From Afifella aestuarii (GTDB lineage: Bacteria; Pseudomonadota; Alphaproteobacteria; Rhizobiales; Afifellaceae): a DNA stretch of 64,000 bases. Shown piece after piece: positions 30,103-40,462 of this stretch. The stretch is from NCBI RefSeq assembly GCF_004023665.1, contig NZ_SAUF01000005.1, positions 558,001 through 622,000 on the forward strand, read 5' to 3'. The stretch's first letter is position 1; each line of letters begins with the position of its first letter. The notes under the pieces are model-generated. The model saw only the letters and a program-made list of their open reading frames with translations, made no database searches and was not told where the DNA came from. The position numbers and the translations under genes were made by a program.

Positions 30103-32301
30103 ATGGAAGAGAGCCCGATAGCCACTGATACGGTTGATTCCGAAAATGGTACGATCGCCGTATCGACCAGCGAGCTTCTCAGTGATCCCAAGCGCTTCAT
30201 CAATCGCGAGATCTCGTGGCTCGAATTCAACCGCCGTGTGCTCGAGGAATCCGAGAACCCAAATCATCCGCTCCTGGAACGGCTGCGCTTTCTGTCGATC
30301 TCAGCGAACAATCTCGACGAATTTTTCATGGTCCGCGTCGCCGGTCTGAAGGGGCAAGAGCGCGAGAAGATTGCAACCGTCAGCGCCGATGGGCTGACGC
30401 CGTCGCAGCAGCTCATGGAAATCGATCGCAAGGTCGAGGCGCTGGTCAACGATCAGCAGGCGCAATGGATTGTTCTGCGCGAGCTCCTCGACAGGGAGGG
30501 GATTTCGATCGTTCGCGGCGAAGAGGTCACCTCAGACGACGCCGAATGGCTTGCGGAATATTTCATGGAGACGGTCTTTCCGGTCCTGACACCGCTCGCC
30601 ATTGATCCGGCGCATCCGTTTCCGTTCATTCCCAATCTGGGATTTACGCTCGCGCTTTCCCTAACCGACCCGGTCCATCATCGCTTCATGCGCGCGCTGG
30701 TGCGCATGCCGCATACGCTGTCTCGCTTCATCCGCCTGCCGCGCCAGGACGAGAAACATCCGACACGCTTCATCAGCGTGGAAGAGACTGTCGGCCTTTT
30801 CATAGACCGGTTGTTTCCAGGCTATGAGGTCGTCGGGAAGGGCGTCTACAGGGTCATTCGCGATTCCGATATCGAGATCGAGGAAGAGGCGGAGGATCTC
30901 GCCCGCCTCTTCGAGCGCGCGCTCAAGCAGCGCCGCCGCGGTTCGGTTATCCGGCTGGAGGTCGAATCCTCGATGCCGGAAGATCTGCGCGCGGTCGTCC
31001 AGCAATCGCTTTCCGTCGATAATGACGAGGTCTACGTGATTCATGGCCTGCTCGGGATCAAGGATCTCGAACAGCTCGTCGGAATCGATCGCCGAGATCT
31101 CAAATTCAAGCCCTACACGCCGCGCTTTCCTGAGCGGATCCGCGAGCACGCGGGTGATTGCTTCGCCGCGATCCAGCAGAAGGACATCGTCGTCCATCAC
31201 CCGTACGAATCCTTCGACGTCGTGGTGCAGTTCCTGCGCCAGGCGGCGAGCGACCCGGACGTGATGGCGATCAAGCAAACGCTCTATCGCACATCAAACG
31301 ACAGCCCGATCATCAAGGCGCTGACGGAAGCCGCCGAGGCGGGGAAATCCGTAACGGCGCTGGTTGAGCTCAAGGCACGCTTCGACGAGGAAGCCAACAT
31401 CCGCTGGGCGCGCGATCTGGAGCGCGCCGGTGCACAGGTCGTTTACGGGTTCATGGAACTCAAGACGCACGCCAAGCTAAGCCAGGTGGTGCGTCGCGAG
31501 CCGAACGGCCTCGTCAGCTATGTGCATATCGGCACAGGCAATTATCACCCGATCACGGCCAAGATTTACACCGATCTTTCCTATTTCACCGCGGATCCCG
31601 CGATCGCTCGCGACGTCGCCCGCGTCTTCAATTTCATCACTGGCTATGCTCCGCCGCAGGACGTCGTGCGGCTCGCCGTATCGCCCTACACGCTGCGCTC
31701 CCGCATCCTGGAACATATCGACGCCGAGATCGGTCACGCGGCGGCAGGGCGTCCCGCCCGCATCTGGATGAAGATGAATTCGCTTGTCGATCCGCAGATC
31801 ATCGATGCGCTTTATCGGGCGAGCGGCGCCGGGGTGAAAGTCGAGCTCGTCATCCGGGGCATTTGCTGCCTTAGACCCGGGCTTCCCGGCCTGTCGGAAA
31901 ACATCCGTGTGAAATCGATCGTCGGCCGTTTCCTGGAGCATTCGCGCATTCTCTGTTTCGGCAACGGCCACGGCCTGCCCTCGGACGAGGCGCTGCTTTA
32001 TATCGGCTCCGCCGACCTGATGCCCCGCAACCTCGATCGGCGCGTGGAAACGATGGTGCCGATCACCAATCCGACGGTGCATATGCAGATCCTGGACCAG
32101 ATCATGGTCGCCAACCTGAAAGACAACCAGCAAAGCTGGGAAATCCTCTCTGACGGCACCTCCCGGCGCATCGAACCGGAAGAGGGAGAGGAACTCTTTA
32201 ACGCCCATCGCTATTTTATGACCAATGCAAGTCTCTCCGGCCGTGGAAAATCGCTCAAATCCGACACACCCCGCACCTTCGCCGACCGGCTTGATAATTG
32301 A
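30103..32301 (+). CDS. ppk: Polyphosphate kinase 1
   Basis: PPK1 reversibly builds polyphosphate from ATP. The 732-residue protein has the usual four parts: an N-terminal helical domain starting [18 protein letters not shown], a head domain, and two phospholipase-D-like catalytic domains. The autophosphorylated histidine is in [20 protein letters not shown], the second catalytic histidine in LEHSRILCF, and [11 protein letters not shown] lies upstream. ATG 30103 follows GAGAGGATCG; the frame is open 20 codons further upstream. Its 3' end overlaps ppx, giving one synthesis/degradation unit. Confidence 0.97.
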   Translation: MEESPIATDTVDSENGTIAVSTSELLSDPKRFINREISWLEFNRRVLEESENPNHPLLERLRFLSISANNLDEFFMVRVAGLKGQEREKIATVSADGLTPSQQLMEIDRKVEALVNDQQAQWIVLRELLDREGISIVRGEEVTSDDAEWLAEYFMETVFPVLTPLAIDPAHPFPFIPNLGFTLALSLTDPVHHRFMRALVRMPHTLSRFIRLPRQDEKHPTRFISVEETVGLFIDRLFPGYEVVGKGVYRVIRDSDIEIEEEAEDLARLFERALKQRRRGSVIRLEVESSMPEDLRAVVQQSLSVDNDEVYVIHGLLGIKDLEQLVGIDRRDLKFKPYTPRFPERIREHAGDCFAAIQQKDIVVHHPYESFDVVVQFLRQAASDPDVMAIKQTLYRTSNDSPIIKALTEAAEAGKSVTALVELKARFDEEANIRWARDLERAGAQVVYGFMELKTHAKLSQVVRREPNGLVSYVHIGTGNYHPITAKIYTDLSYFTADPAIARDVARVFNFITGYAPPQDVVRLAVSPYTLRSRILEHIDAEIGHAAAGRPARIWMKMNSLVDPQIIDALYRASGAGVKVELVIRGICCLRPGLPGLSENIRVKSIVGRFLEHSRILCFGNGHGLPSDEALLYIGSADLMPRNLDRRVETMVPITNPTVHMQILDQIMVANLKDNQQSWEILSDGTSRRIEPEEGEELFNAHRYFMTNASLSGRGKSLKSDTPRTFADRLDN

Positions 32302-33808
32302 GCCTGACGCGCCCGGCCGCATTGCCGGCTATGGGCCTATCGCCGTCATCGACATCGGCTCGAACTCGGTTCGTCTCGTTGTCTACGAGCGAATGGCGCG
32401 TTCACCGACGCCGCTCTTCAACGAGAAGGTTCTCGCAGGATTGGGCGAGGGCGTCGCGACCTCGCGCCGCCTCTCGGATGCGTCTGTCGACAAGGCTCTT
32501 TCGGCGCTGAGACGCTTTGCGGCTCTCTGTCGTCAGATCGGTGTGGTGGAACTGAGCGTTCTCGCCACGGCCGCGACGCGCGAAGCGGAGAACGGCTCGA
32601 AATTCATCGCCAAGGTGCGGGAGATCTGCGGTTGTGACGTCACTGTGCTCACAGGTCCCGCGGAAGCGCATTATGCGGCCCTCGGCGTGGTCGACGGCTT
32701 TGAGGTCCCGGAAGGCGTCGCGGGTGATCTAGGCGGCGGCAGCCTGGAACTCACGAATGTCCGCGGCACACGAGTCGGCGATGGCGAAACATTTCCGCTC
32801 GGCGGCCTGCGTCTCAAGAACGATTCCGGCGGCGATCTCAAAGCTGCCAAAAAAATCGCTCGTGCGGCCTTGGAAAACTCCAAGGCCCTTCAGCATATGG
32901 AAGGCCGCACCTTTTATGCGATCGGCGGGACCTGGCGGTCGATTGCCAAACTGCACATGCGCCAGACCGGCTATCCGCTTCACGTGATGCATGGCTACAC
33001 GCTGGAGACCGAACGCAGTCGAGATTTCCTGAAGAGCCTTTACCGGCAGCCGGTCGCATCGATCGATTCCATCGACGCCGTCTCCAAGCAGCGACAGCCG
33101 CTCCTGGCATATGGCGGCCTCGTCTTGTCGGAGCTGGTGCGCGCCGGCAAACCCGCCCGCATCGTGATTTCCGCTCTCGGCCTGCGCGAAGGCTTTCTCT
33201 ATTCCCGCCTGCCGGCCGAAGAGCAGGAAAAGAATGCGCTCATCGCCGCCGCGCGCGAACTCTGTTTTCTACGCTCCCGCTCGCCGGCGCATTCAGAAGA
33301 GCTGATCGCCTGGACGGGCGATGCGATGAAAGCGCTCGGCATCGACGAGACGAAGGAAGAGGAAAGGTTGCGGGCTGCATCCTGTCTGCTCGCGGATATC
33401 GGCTGGCGTGCGCATCCCGATTACCGGGGCGAGCAGAGCCTGAATATCATTGCCCATGCTGGGTTCGTGGGTGTCGACCATCCCGGACGCGCCTATCTCG
33501 GCCTCTCGGTCTACTACCGCCATTCTGGCCTATCGGACGATGAACTCGGACCAGGTCTGCGGGAGATCGTTCCGACGCGCTACAAGGAGCGGGCGAGGGC
33601 GCTCGCCGCAATCTTTCGCGTCGCCTATCTCGTTTCGGCATCGATGCCGGGGGTGGTGCCACGCACCGCCTTGCGTCGAACTGACAACGAGCTCCAACTC
33701 GTCCTGCCGCCCGATCTCAGCGAACTTGCCGGAGGGCGTCTGGAGACGCGGTTGAAGCAGCTCGCGGCTCTCGTCGGATTGGAGAGCCGCATCGTCATAG
33801 AGGGCTGA
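32225..33808 (+). CDS. ppx: Exopolyphosphatase (Ppx/GppA family)
   Basis: Ppx removes terminal phosphates from polyphosphate; relatives act on pppGpp. The actin-like ATPase fold shows phosphate 1 [16 protein letters not shown], the motif [15 protein letters not shown] and [14 protein letters not shown]-terminal HD-like helical region follows from about residue 330. Length is 527 from ATG 32225, which overlaps ppk by 77 bases. A TTG at 32291 would reduce the overlap to 11 bases and removes a low-complexity N-terminus; I keep the ATG but the start is unsure. It is convergent with rnd, five bases apart. Confidence 0.93.
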   Translation: MQVSPAVENRSNPTHPAPSPTGLIIEPDAPGRIAGYGPIAVIDIGSNSVRLVVYERMARSPTPLFNEKVLAGLGEGVATSRRLSDASVDKALSALRRFAALCRQIGVVELSVLATAATREAENGSKFIAKVREICGCDVTVLTGPAEAHYAALGVVDGFEVPEGVAGDLGGGSLELTNVRGTRVGDGETFPLGGLRLKNDSGGDLKAAKKIARAALENSKALQHMEGRTFYAIGGTWRSIAKLHMRQTGYPLHVMHGYTLETERSRDFLKSLYRQPVASIDSIDAVSKQRQPLLAYGGLVLSELVRAGKPARIVISALGLREGFLYSRLPAEEQEKNALIAAARELCFLRSRSPAHSEELIAWTGDAMKALGIDETKEEERLRAASCLLADIGWRAHPDYRGEQSLNIIAHAGFVGVDHPGRAYLGLSVYYRHSGLSDDELGPGLREIVPTRYKERARALAAIFRVAYLVSASMPGVVPRTALRRTDNELQLVLPPDLSELAGGRLETRLKQLAALVGLESRIVIEG

Positions 33809-33813
33809 GGCTT

Positions 33814-35004
33814 TTATTCGGCCGCGGCCTGCATATCTTCGACCTGCACCGCCCGCACCCGGCCATTGCCGAGCAGGAGTGCCATCTCTCCGCGCTTCAA
33901 GGCGAGGGCCTGGTCCCCGAAGAGCTGCCGTCGCCATCCTTTCATGGCGGGCACATCGGCATGATCGTCGGCTGCGATCTTCTCCAGCTCGTCGACCGTC
34001 GCAACGAGCCGCGAGGCGACGCCGTGCTCTTCTGAGACCATCTTCAAAAGCACTTTGAGAAGCTCGGCCGAAGCGCTTGCATGCTCAGGAGCAGGCCGCG
34101 GTTTCGGGATCGACGGAAGGTCTGCGTCCGGGACGGCGAGCGCCTCTTCGACTGCTGCAATCAACGCCTGAGCGGCGTGCGAGCGCTCGAAGCCGCGGGG
34201 CAGGGCGCGCAACCTTGCCATCTGTTCGGCATTGCGCGGCTGCTGCAGCGCGATCTCGTAGATCGCCTCGTCCTTCAGGACGCGCTGGCGCGGGACGTCG
34301 CGGCTCTGCGCTTCCTTCTCCCGCCAGGCGGCAACCTTCTGCATGACCGCGAGCTGACGCGGTTTCCTCACCCGCATCTTGAGCCGCTTCCAGGCATTTT
34401 CGGGGTGTGTCCGGTAGGTCTCGACGTCGTTGAGGACGGCAAGCTCCTCGGCGACCCAGTCGCTGCGCTTCTGCTCCTCCAGATTGGCTTTGAGGAAGCG
34501 GTAGACGTCGCAGAGATGCGTCACGTCCGAAACGGCGTAATCGAGCTGCTTCTGGCTGAGCGGTCGCCGTTGCCAGTCCGTGAAACGGGAGGATTTGTCG
34601 ATCCGCACGCCCGTGACGCGATAGACGAGTTGATCGTAGCTGATCTGATCGCCGTAGCCGCACACCATGGCCGCAAGCTGTGTGTCGAAGAGAGGTTGTG
34701 GGACAGCACCGTCGAGCTTGACGAAGATCTCCACATCCTGCCGTGCGGCATGGAAGACCTTGGTGACCTTCTCGTTGCGCATCAGCTCGAAGAAGGGTGC
34801 AAGATCCAGCCCCTCAGCCAGGGGATCGACGATGACCGCGACCTCCGGATCCGCCATCTGGATCAGGCAGAGGCGAGCCCAGAAGGTGGTCTCACGGATG
34901 AATTCCGTGTCGATCGAGACAAAAGGCGAGGCGGAAAAGCGGCGGCAGATCTCCGCAAGCTGCGCGCTGTCGGTGATGACTTGATAATCGTTTTTGGCAC
35001 TCAT
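33814..35004 (-). CDS. rnd: Ribonuclease D
   Basis: RNase D is a 3'-5' exonuclease that trims tRNA and other small RNA precursors. The DEDDy residues are in FVSIDTEFIRE, VFHAARQDVEIF and LDYAVSDVTHLCDVY. HRDC domains follow from about residue 205 (QLAVMQKVAAWREKEAQSRD). Length 396 is normal. It is convergent with ppx and diverges from aspS across 236 bases. Confidence 0.96.
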   Translation of the reverse strand: MSAKNDYQVITDSAQLAEICRRFSASPFVSIDTEFIRETTFWARLCLIQMADPEVAVIVDPLAEGLDLAPFFELMRNEKVTKVFHAARQDVEIFVKLDGAVPQPLFDTQLAAMVCGYGDQISYDQLVYRVTGVRIDKSSRFTDWQRRPLSQKQLDYAVSDVTHLCDVYRFLKANLEEQKRSDWVAEELAVLNDVETYRTHPENAWKRLKMRVRKPRQLAVMQKVAAWREKEAQSRDVPRQRVLKDEAIYEIALQQPRNAEQMARLRALPRGFERSHAAQALIAAVEEALAVPDADLPSIPKPRPAPEHASASAELLKVLLKMVSEEHGVASRLVATVDELEKIAADDHADVPAMKGWRRQLFGDQALALKRGEMALLLGNGRVRAVQVEDMQAAAE

Positions 35005-35240
35005 TGCGCTGCTCTATAGCGAATCTGAAAGCAGCTGTCGCCACGCTTTCGTGGCGCACCTTAGGAGTTTTTCACGGTTCGCAGGAGGTTTTGCGTGGGC
35101 CATCCCGCCGGGTGCCGCTTGTTGGACAAGCACCCCTCCTGAGGCGGCGGCTCCCTTGACACAAGCCCGTGCTTCTGTGCTTCTCCGGCCGAATTTGTCC
35201 GTTTCGGACCACTGTCTCAAAACCCGAAAGAAGCGGTATC
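35005..35240 (+). promoter_or_regulatory. Divergent rnd/aspS intergenic region with two hairpins and a consensus -35 box
   Basis: This 236-base region has no gene. CGCCACG/CGTGGCG with a CTTT loop lies at 35041-35058, and GGGTGC/GCACCC with inner TTGT/ACAA at 35110-35135. A perfect TTGACA is at 35156-35161, but no good -10 box follows at 16-18 bases. AAAGAAG precedes the aspS ATG. The hairpins could act as leader structures; nothing resembles a T-box, which is not expected in this group. Confidence 0.35.
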
Positions 35241-37025
35241 ATGCATCGCTATCGTTCCCACCATTGCGGCGCGCTTCGCGCCAGCGATGTCGGTGAAAAT
35301 GTTCGTCTCTCCGGCTGGGTGCACCGCGTGCGCGACCACGGCGGCCTGCTCTTCATCGATCTGCGCGATCACTATGGTCTGACGCAGATCGTCGCCGATC
35401 CCGATTCGCCTGCCTTCACGATTGCTGAAAAGCTGCGTGCCGAATGGTGCGTGCGCATCGACGGCGAGGTGAGGGCACGCGCGCCGGAAGTCGTCAATCC
35501 GAACCTGCCGACGGGCGAGATCGAGGTCTTTGCCAACGAGATCGAGATCCTCTCCGAAGCGCCGGAACTGCCGATGCCGGTCTTCGGCGAGCCGGAATAT
35601 CCGGAAGATACGCGCCTGCGCTATCGCTTCCTCGATCTGCGTCGCGACACCTTGCACAAGAACATCATGAAGCGCTCGGCCGTCATTTCGCGTCTGCGCG
35701 AGCTTATGGGCGGGGTGGGCTTCAACGAGTTCCAGACGCCGATCCTCACGGCCTCGTCACCTGAGGGTGCGCGGGACTTCCTGGTGCCGTCGCGCATCCA
35801 TCCGGGTAAGTTCTATGCGTTGCCGCAGGCGCCGCAGCAGTTCAAGCAGCTGATCATGGTGGCGGGCTTCGACCGCTACTTCCAGATCGCTCCTTGCTTC
35901 CGCGACGAGGATCCGCGCGCCGACCGTCTGCCGGGCGAGTTCTACCAGCTCGACATCGAGATGAGCTTCGTGACGCAGGACGATGTCTTCGCGGCGATGG
36001 AGCCGGTGATGCGGGGCATTTTCGAGAGCTTCGCGGACGGCCGCGAAGTGACCCAGGTCTTCCCGCGGATCGCCTATGCCGATGCCATCCGCAAATACGG
36101 GACCGACAAGCCGGACCTCAGAAATCCGATCGAGATGCAGGCGGTGACGGAGCATTTCGCCGGCTCCGGCTTCAAGGTTTTTGCCGGCATGATCGAGCGG
36201 GATCCGAAGGTCGAAGTCTGGGCTATCCCGGCTCCGGGCGGCGGCTCGCGCGCCTTCTGCGACCGCATGAATTCCTGGGCGCAGGGCGAGGGCCAGCCTG
36301 GCCTCGGCTACATCTTCTTCCGCAACGAGGCGGACAAGCTGACGGGTGCAGGCCCGGTCGCGAAGAACATCGGTGAAGAGCGTACGGAAGCAATCCGCAG
36401 TCAGCTCGGCCTCACAGAGGGCGATGCCGTCTTCTTCGTTGCCGGCAACCCCAAGGTCTTTGCGGATTTCGCTGGCAAGGCGCGTGACCGTGCGGGCCGT
36501 GAGCTCAATCTCATCGACGAGAACCGTTTCGCGCTCGCCTGGATCGTCGATTTCCCGATGTACGAATGGGACGAGGAGGAGAAGAAGGTCGACTTCTCGC
36601 ACAACCCGTTCTCCATGCCGCAGGGTGGCCTTGAAGCGCTCGAGACCAAAGACCCTCTGACCATTCCCGCCTATCAGTATGACTGCGTCTGCAATGGCTA
36701 CGAGATCGCCTCCGGCGCGATCCGCAACCACAAGGCGGAGATCATGAAGAAGGCCTTCGCGATCGCCGGCTATCCGGAAGAGGTGCTGGAGGAGAAGTTC
36801 GGCGGCATGCTGCGGGCGCTCCAGTACGGCGCACCTCCGCATGGCGGCATGGCGGCGGGCATCGACCGTATCGTCATGCTTCTCGTCGGGGCGAAGAACC
36901 TGCGCGAAGTGACGATGTTCCCGATGAACCAGCAGGCGCTGGATCTCTTGATGGGCGCGCCGTCGTCCGTAACGCCGAAGCAGCTCCGCGAGCTCTCCAT
37001 TCGCGTGACGGCACCTCAGGACTGA
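35241..37025 (+). CDS. aspS: Aspartyl-tRNA synthetase
   Basis: AspS charges tRNA-Asp in the cytosol. It has an N-terminal OB-fold anticodon-binding domain ([20 protein letters not shown]), the class II core with motif 1 near [14 protein letters not shown], motif 2 [20 protein letters not shown] and motif 3 [16 protein letters not shown]. The bacterial GAD insertion occupies about residues 300-420. ATG 35241 gives 594 residues; the frame is open 24 codons upstream without family similarity. Whether it also charges tRNA-Asn cannot be settled here without knowing about asnS and gatCAB. Confidence 0.97.
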   Translation: MHRYRSHHCGALRASDVGENVRLSGWVHRVRDHGGLLFIDLRDHYGLTQIVADPDSPAFTIAEKLRAEWCVRIDGEVRARAPEVVNPNLPTGEIEVFANEIEILSEAPELPMPVFGEPEYPEDTRLRYRFLDLRRDTLHKNIMKRSAVISRLRELMGGVGFNEFQTPILTASSPEGARDFLVPSRIHPGKFYALPQAPQQFKQLIMVAGFDRYFQIAPCFRDEDPRADRLPGEFYQLDIEMSFVTQDDVFAAMEPVMRGIFESFADGREVTQVFPRIAYADAIRKYGTDKPDLRNPIEMQAVTEHFAGSGFKVFAGMIERDPKVEVWAIPAPGGGSRAFCDRMNSWAQGEGQPGLGYIFFRNEADKLTGAGPVAKNIGEERTEAIRSQLGLTEGDAVFFVAGNPKVFADFAGKARDRAGRELNLIDENRFALAWIVDFPMYEWDEEEKKVDFSHNPFSMPQGGLEALETKDPLTIPAYQYDCVCNGYEIASGAIRNHKAEIMKKAFAIAGYPEEVLEEKFGGMLRALQYGAPPHGGMAAGIDRIVMLLVGAKNLREVTMFPMNQQALDLLMGAPSSVTPKQLRELSIRVTAPQD

Positions 37026-37043
37026 GGTCGCAAGCTTGAGGTT

Positions 37044-37068
37044 GGGAGCCGCCAATGGCGGCTCTCCC
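37044..37068. terminator. Stem-loop after aspS
   Basis: GGGAGCCGCC pairs with GGCGGCTC-CCC (one bulged base) across a 3-base loop, 19 bases after the aspS stop. No immediate T run follows, though a short T5 occurs about 10 bases later. It is the best candidate for the aspS terminator. Confidence 0.45.
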
Positions 37069-37101
37069 ATATCCTCGATATTTTTCCGAGATTACGATGA
37101 G

Positions 37102-37135
37102 CCTGTCCCGCTGACTGAGACGCCGGCGGGACAGG
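37102..37135. terminator. Inverted repeat between aspS and the convergent secreted-protein gene
   Basis: A perfect 10-base-pair CCTGTCCCGC/GCGGGACAGG repeat with a 14-base loop begins 13 bases beyond the stop of the minus-strand gene. No U-tract is present, so it may act as a bidirectional factor-dependent or weak terminator. Confidence 0.4.
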
Positions 37136-37147
37136 ATATCGTCCGTC

Positions 37148-39193
37148 TTACTTGAGGACGGGCAGTTCCGGCGCCGTCTCACGTGTCTCCAGCGATGCGC
37201 CGACGAGCTTGAGCAAGGCTTCCGGATCGTCTTCCGCACCCACCAGAGCCGAGAGAGGCAGGGGCGCCCGCGGCGCCAACGTCAGAACCAGTGTGTTCCC
37301 GCTTTCCAGGAAGTTCTTGAGAGGGTCCGCCAAAAACTGGGCGATCTTCGGCGGAACCGCGGTGCCAATCAGGAACGGCAGCGCACCGACGACTTGCTCT
37401 TTGTACTGCTCGGTCGGCTGACCCTGCTTCTCCGCGGCCAAGGCGAACGACCGATCGATCAGCGAGTGGTCGGTGAGCGCGACGGTCATCTGCTCCAAAC
37501 GCAGCTTCGACAGGAGTGTGAAGATCGCTGTAGGGTCATCGCTGTTCTCTATCTGCTGCATCATCAGATCGAGAACCCACTCCTCGGTGAGACCCGTAAG
37601 CTTCGCGCCGAATCGCAATCCCGCCGCGTCCGCGACCTCTAAAGCCGTGGTCGTCTCCAGTCTTCCATCTTCGCTGAGCTCGCTCGCCCCATCGAGGTCG
37701 ATGTGGAGCCCGTCATAGCCAAGGCCGTCGAAGATAAGGGCCGACTTTGGATCTCGGCGCCAAAGAGCGCCCGGCAGGAAGAGATCGGAGATTTTGAGCT
37801 GCCCCCGCTCAGGCAAAAGTCGGTCCGAAGGAACGCTCTTCGTCTGTATGCGATCGACCGAGACCGCCATAATCCGGCTCTTGCCAACGGCCAGCCCCTC
37901 CATGTCGAGACTGCCGATCTGCGGCGCCATCTGGAAGGGAAGGGTGGCAAAAGCCCGTCTCTCTTCCTCCGTCAGTGAACCGGTTTCGGCCTCTTCCAGA
38001 GCGGCAAAGGTCTCCGGGTTCGGCAGCGGAAAGACGAGATCGTTGAGCGCAAAGCGGTCGAGCTTCATATAAGCGTCGGGAAAATCCGACTGCAACGCGG
38101 TTCCCCAGGCCCGCTCGAAACCATCTCGGGTGAGGTTTGAGACGCCGATCTCGGCAATCTCTGTGCGGCCCGCCTCTTCGCCAGTCTTTTCCACGACCAG
38201 CCGGTGCAATTTGAATTCGCCGAGCCGCATTGCGTCAAAGAAAGTCGTGAGGGCTTCCACCGCCTGCTGGTCGTCGATGTCTCCCTCGGTTTCGCGATCC
38301 GCCTCTCGCATGGCCTGCTCGAGGGTCGCGATGTAGGGTTCGTCCGGGCGCCGCGTTTCGATGTCGGACAAGGCCATATCATCGATGGAGACCCGCACGC
38401 CCTCCTCGGTCGTGATGCTGAGGCCCGCATAGGAGATCTCAGCGAAGGCATTCTGCCATTCCTTGCGCGCGTTGCCGTCAGATCCGGTGACATCGTCGGA
38501 AAGGAGAAGCAGCACGCTGTTGAAATTTGTCTTCTCGACGTTCACCGAAGCGATGCGCGCCGTGGCGGGATCGTCGCCCTCCGTGCGCATCGTGATCGGA
38601 CCGACCGACGAACGGGCGATAACACCGTCCTTCCAATCTTGGAGCTCAAACCCTTCATAGGTGACGCTCTGCTTCCGCACTGTCGTCAGGCGCGGCAGGA
38701 CCACCTGTTTCAGCTCCGGAATCTCGGCGTGTTCAACCGACACTTCGGAAAGACGCTGATACAGCTTCCGCAGCGAAGAGAAGGGGCGATCCTGATCAAA
38801 GCTCAGATCCGCGAGGGTCGGCACGGCGATCCCGGTCATGGAAAGGACCGGGGCCTCGAAGGCCACATCTTCACCAACGACGCTTATCCCTGCCCCCTGG
38901 ATGCTATCGGCCGAGAGCCCTCCTGCAGCCTCGCGGGGCTGGTCCAGCCGCAGCTCATCGAAAGTGATGTCGAGCGGCGGCTCGGTGCGAACAAAATGCA
39001 CACCGGTTCCCACGACGACGTCGTCCTCGCTGGCGATGCTGCTGACACTTGCACTCCAGCCGGGAACGCCATCGAGCTCGCTGACTAGGTCGCGGAACAC
39101 CTGCTCGCCGACCGGATCCGCCAAGGCTCCGGTCGGCGGCAGCACGGTCAGAGCCAAAAGGAGCGGTGTGCGAACAGAAAAGAAACAACGCAT
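37148..39193 (-). CDS. Large secreted protein of unknown function, paralogue of the gene upstream
   Basis: A 681-residue protein with an N-terminal signal peptide (basic MRCFFSVRTP, hydrophobic core, cleavage after GALA) and no other membrane helix, so probably periplasmic. I do not recognise a known domain. It is rich in short alternating hydrophobic/polar stretches such as DITFDELRLDQP and YMKLDRFALNDLVFPL, which suggest repeated beta strands. The C-terminal region is related to the neighbouring 39226-40359 product: LGYDGLHIDLDGA, then DHSLIDRSFALAAEKQGQ, YKEQVVGALPFLIG, a FL-DP element and LVLTLAPRAPLPLSAL. It is the second gene of a minus-strand pair, 32 bases behind its paralogue. Function unknown. 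Confidence 0.8.
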   Translation of the reverse strand: MRCFFSVRTPLLLALTVLPPTGALADPVGEQVFRDLVSELDGVPGWSASVSSIASEDDVVVGTGVHFVRTEPPLDITFDELRLDQPREAAGGLSADSIQGAGISVVGEDVAFEAPVLSMTGIAVPTLADLSFDQDRPFSSLRKLYQRLSEVSVEHAEIPELKQVVLPRLTTVRKQSVTYEGFELQDWKDGVIARSSVGPITMRTEGDDPATARIASVNVEKTNFNSVLLLLSDDVTGSDGNARKEWQNAFAEISYAGLSITTEEGVRVSIDDMALSDIETRRPDEPYIATLEQAMREADRETEGDIDDQQAVEALTTFFDAMRLGEFKLHRLVVEKTGEEAGRTEIAEIGVSNLTRDGFERAWGTALQSDFPDAYMKLDRFALNDLVFPLPNPETFAALEEAETGSLTEEERRAFATLPFQMAPQIGSLDMEGLAVGKSRIMAVSVDRIQTKSVPSDRLLPERGQLKISDLFLPGALWRRDPKSALIFDGLGYDGLHIDLDGASELSEDGRLETTTALEVADAAGLRFGAKLTGLTEEWVLDLMMQQIENSDDPTAIFTLLSKLRLEQMTVALTDHSLIDRSFALAAEKQGQPTEQYKEQVVGALPFLIGTAVPPKIAQFLADPLKNFLESGNTLVLTLAPRAPLPLSALVGAEDDPEALLKLVGASLETRETAPELPVLK

Positions 39194-39225
39194 AAAACTA
39201 TCTCTCGGCTCTGACGGGTCTGCAG

Positions 39226-40359
39226 TTAGCGGCTTTGGTTTGCGGTGACCGAGATGTTCAAGACATCCGGAAGCGTCTGCGGCGCGGAGCCTGCAATTTG
39301 AAGGATCTCGGCGCCAGACATGGGCTTATCCGGAGCGATCGTGACCGTCAGCGACTGCGGGTCCCGAAGGAACGTGCTGACAGCGTCAGAGACCTTTTTC
39401 TGGAAATCGGCGTTCTGCATGGCGCTCAGCATGAAAGGGACCGCGGCCGCCAGCTGTTCGGCGTATTTGTCGCCATCCATACCCTGCTGCTTGCCGTAAA
39501 AGTCGAGAACGCGCCCGGTCAGCGAATCGTCTTCGTAACGCAGCGTGAAGTCAGACACATTCATCGTGGCAATGCCCGCCATCGGCTGGGCAGCAGTTTC
39601 GGCGCCCGGCATCGCGACGTTGCCGAGATTGCCATCGATCATCAAAGTGCCGCCGTCTTTCAGGGTGAGCGCCACCTTGTCGAGCTTCAGATCCTGGCTT
39701 TCGGGATCGCGCGAACCGGCCCATTCGATGTTGAAAGCGAGCTCGTCGTAGCCGAGATCGGAAGGCTTCATCTTCTGGTCGGCCGGAACGTAGCTCCCGG
39801 GGACCACGAGATCCTCGACGCTGCCCTGGCTCGTCTGCGGCACGCCGTCGACGATATCCTCGCTCGTCATCGTGAACCCGGACACCGTCACGGGCTCGTT
39901 GCGGTCTTTCGGTGTGACGCTGACGTCGCTGCCGACAAGGCGATGGAAGAGCAGGCCCGGGGTTTCCTGCTCAGCTTCCGGCGTCTCGCCAAAAGTCGCT
40001 TCTTCAAGCCTGACATTGCCGATCGTGCCGGTCGCATCGCCGGAGAAAGTGCCTCCGTCGAAGACGATTTCGTCGGCCGTGTAGCCGTCGTCTTCCTCGG
40101 CCACGCCGGTCAGGGTCACCTCGTCGAATGCGATCACGGTGCCGCCGTCCTTCGGCGTCAGCGTGAGGCCGTTGATAGCGACCTCATCGCCACTGCCCGA
40201 TACGTCCCCCTCATGGGAGACCGTCATCTTGCCGCCTTGCGCCAGGGTCGCTTCAAACGATTTGGCGACGGCTTCCGCATCCTGAGCGAAAGCCGTGCCG
40301 GTGAGGCTTAGGAAACCGGCAGCGAGAGCCGGAATGACCAGGGGGGTATGAACGCGCAT
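39226..40359 (-). CDS. Secreted protein of unknown function, paralogue of the 681-residue protein
   Basis: A 377-residue protein with a signal peptide ending GTAFA (about residue 25) and no other membrane span. The body consists of repeated beta-like segments, several built on LTLKDGGTLMIDG or LTPKDGGTVIAFDEVTL patterns. The C-terminal module (DLGYDELAFNIEW, DDSLTGRVLDFYGKQQGM, YAEQLAAAVPFMLS, FLRDPQSLTVTIAPDKPMSG) aligns by eye with the end of the downstream protein. ATG 40359 is chosen because it opens the signal peptide; the frame extends 31 codons upstream without a signal. Secretion is likely; the role is unknown. phaC lies 103 bases upstream on the same strand. Confidence 0.8.
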   Translation of the reverse strand: MRVHTPLVIPALAAGFLSLTGTAFAQDAEAVAKSFEATLAQGGKMTVSHEGDVSGSGDEVAINGLTLTPKDGGTVIAFDEVTLTGVAEEDDGYTADEIVFDGGTFSGDATGTIGNVRLEEATFGETPEAEQETPGLLFHRLVGSDVSVTPKDRNEPVTVSGFTMTSEDIVDGVPQTSQGSVEDLVVPGSYVPADQKMKPSDLGYDELAFNIEWAGSRDPESQDLKLDKVALTLKDGGTLMIDGNLGNVAMPGAETAAQPMAGIATMNVSDFTLRYEDDSLTGRVLDFYGKQQGMDGDKYAEQLAAAVPFMLSAMQNADFQKKVSDAVSTFLRDPQSLTVTIAPDKPMSGAEILQIAGSAPQTLPDVLNISVTANQSR

Positions 40360-40386
40360 AGTTGTCCTTTGCGGTATGGAATCATG

Positions 40387-40406
40387 CGGCGCATCATGCT
40401 GCGCCG
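40387..40406. repeat. Hairpin between phaC and the secreted-protein pair
   Basis: CGGCGCA/TGCGCCG with a 6-base loop lies between the phaC stop and the next minus-strand start. With no U-tract it is at most an attenuating structure, so the secreted pair may be partly cotranscribed with phaC. Confidence 0.35.
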
Positions 40407-40462
40407 TTTGCCGAGGGCAAGTGCACGCTCTCACATCGGGTCGAGACAACAATACGGCAAGG

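Noticed and set aside
34081-35019. A 312-codon plus-strand frame opposite rnd
   Set aside because: RNase D motifs establish the minus-strand gene; the plus frame is a shadow.
35757-37070. A 437-codon open frame antisense to aspS
   Set aside because: It is the GC-driven shadow of a certain aminoacyl-tRNA synthetase gene, with low-complexity arginine/leucine-rich translation.
38204-39088. A plus-strand frame opposite the 681-residue secreted protein, tested because the latter has no known domain
   Set aside because: The minus-strand frame is longer, has a signal peptide and a paralogue next door; the plus frame lacks all of these.
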